The notes below the pieces were generated by a model. That model was not told the DNA's origin and ran no database searches. It worked only from the letters and a program-made list of their open reading frames with translations. A stretch of DNA of 7,429 nucleotides, from contig JAEEYS010000019.1 in the NCBI GenBank assembly GCA_016288255.1, positions 1-7,429 of the forward strand, written 5' to 3'. The stretch is from Bacillota bacterium (GTDB lineage Bacteria; Bacillota; Tb-RUG-66). Numbering within the stretch: the first letter of the stretch is position 1; every line of letters starts with the position of its first letter. This document shows, piece by piece, positions 6,436-7,429 of the stretch. Both the position numbers and the translations under genes were made by a program.

Positions 6436-7429
6436 ATGGATATCGTTACAGTAATAGAAGAGGCGGAAAACGCGTTGCGGGGAAAATTTCGCCAAATAGA
6501 AAAGACAGAGGAATATAATCAAAGCAAAGTATTGGATGTTTTTCGCTCTATCAGTATAGGAGAAGAACATTTGGGCTCAACAACGGGATACGGCTACAAC
6601 GATCTGGGACGGGAAGCGCTGGAAAAAGCTTTTGCGCGGATCTTTGGGGCGGAAGACGCCATGATAAGACCGCAGATCGCTTCCGGTACCCAAGCCATAG
6701 CAAAAACCCTGTTTGGTATTTTAAGACCGGGAGATATGCTTTTGTCCGCTGCGGGAGCCCCTTATGATACGCTGCAAAAAGGGATCGGGATCAAAGAACA
6801 AAGCGGCTCTCTCAAGGAATGGGGCATTTCTTATGCGGAAGTGCCTTTAAAAGAAGGCCAAGTGGATCTGGAGGGGATTTATAAAAAGCTCAAAGAAAAT
6901 CCCAATATCAAAGCTGTCTTGATCCAGCGTTCCAGAGGATACAGTTTCAGAAGTTCGCTGTCTCTAGAAAGAATAAAAGAGATCGTTCAGTTGGTAAAAG
7001 AACACAATGAAAATATTGTCTGCGTTGTAGATAATTGCTATGGTGAGTTCGTGGAAACAAAAGAACCTATTGAAATGGGAGCGGATCTGATCTGTGGGTC
7101 TTTGATTAAGAATCCGGGCGGCGGATTGGCCAAGACCGGCGGTTATATGGCGGGAAAAAAAGAATGGATAGAAGAGATCGGTCATGCTGTTTTTGCTCCG
7201 GGATTGGGAAAAGAAACAGGCCCTTCTTTGGGGCTCAATCCTTCTTTTTTGCAGGGACTGTTTTTGGCGCCTCATACCGTAGCGCAGGCAGTAAAAGTCT
7301 CTCTTTTGGCGGCAGAAGTGATGATAAAATTCGGATTTGAAGTATCTCCCAGACCTGATGAAGAACGCCATGACATCATTCAGGCGATCCAGTTCAAAGA
7401 TCCTGCAAAGCTGATCGCGTTTTGTCCGG
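6436..7429 (+). CDS. ynbB: Methionine gamma-lyase-family PLP protein, YnbB / 'aluminium resistance' type (5' part)
   Basis: The frame is open from ATG 6436 to the right edge, giving 331 residues of a family that is usually a little over 400 long, so the C-terminus is missing. It belongs to the fold-type I PLP enzymes related to cystathionine gamma-synthase/lyase. Characteristic stretches are LGSTTGYGYNDLGREALE at about 46-63, ASGTQAI at 82-88 (phosphate-binding loop), GAPYDTLQKGIGI, VVDNCYGEF with D199 expected to contact the PLP ring nitrogen, and SLIKNPGGGLAKTGGY, where K225 is the likely Schiff-base lysine. The older name 'aluminium resistance protein' and the newer 'methionine gamma-lyase family' are homology labels; I know of no firmly established substrate, and none should be assumed here. 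The protein has no signal peptide or membrane segment in the visible part. In B. subtilis and Listeria, as I recall, ynbB follows hflX near glnR; here it follows hfq directly. It is separated from hfq by a terminator. Confidence 0.88.
   Translation, partial: MDIVTVIEEAENALRGKFRQIEKTEEYNQSKVLDVFRSISIGEEHLGSTTGYGYNDLGREALEKAFARIFGAEDAMIRPQIASGTQAIAKTLFGILRPGDMLLSAAGAPYDTLQKGIGIKEQSGSLKEWGISYAEVPLKEGQVDLEGIYKKLKENPNIKAVLIQRSRGYSFRSSLSLERIKEIVQLVKEHNENIVCVVDNCYGEFVETKEPIEMGADLICGSLIKNPGGGLAKTGGYMAGKKEWIEEIGHAVFAPGLGKETGPSLGLNPSFLQGLFLAPHTVAQAVKVSLLAAEVMIKFGFEVSPRPDEERHDIIQAIQFKDPAKLIAFCP

Noticed and set aside
6964..7371. 135-codon open frame on the minus strand
   Set aside because: It lies wholly opposite the conserved ynbB-like coding frame; its product is rich in Phe/Arg/His with no recognisable domain and no clear ribosome binding site.

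Overview
The window is a compact, co-directional (+ strand) block of conserved bacterial genes: 3' end of miaB, then mutS, mutL, miaA, hfq, and the 5' part of a ynbB-like gene. Gene order, strong AGGAGG-type ribosome binding sites, moderate-to-low G+C, an endonuclease-type MutL and a ynbB-family neighbour all point to a Bacillota bacterium, most likely class Clostridia. This assignment rests on recalled family features and synteny, not on a search.

Layout: 2-556 is the C-terminal part of MiaB (end of the radical-SAM domain plus TRAM). mutS (571-3159) follows after 14 nt and probably starts at TTG. mutL (3156-5177) overlaps mutS by 4 nt (ATGA). miaA starts 1 nt after the mutL stop (5179-6129), and hfq (6113-6355) overlaps the end of miaA by 17 nt. 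The five genes therefore look like one operon. A strong hairpin terminator lies at 6381-6412. A PLP-dependent methionine gamma-lyase-family gene (ynbB type) begins at 6436 and runs off the right edge. The only gap of note is the 80 nt between hfq and ynbB. No tRNA, rRNA, CRISPR, insertion sequence or phage gene was seen.

How the genes work together: MiaA prenylates A37 of UNN-reading tRNAs and MiaB methylthiolates that product (ms2i6A37), so the two flanking miaA/miaB genes form one tRNA anticodon-loop pathway. MutS and MutL are the mismatch-recognition and nicking pair of DNA repair. This MutL carries the C-terminal endonuclease motifs used in bacteria without MutH. Hfq is the Sm-like RNA chaperone, commonly found next to miaA.

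I do not see a previously undescribed system here. Points worth a second look are modest: an Asn in place of the last Glu of the MutL DQHA(X)2E(X)4E motif, a terminator placed so close to ynbB that no ordinary promoter fits between them, a candidate internal promoter in miaA ahead of hfq, and a perfect 10-bp inverted repeat early in miaA.
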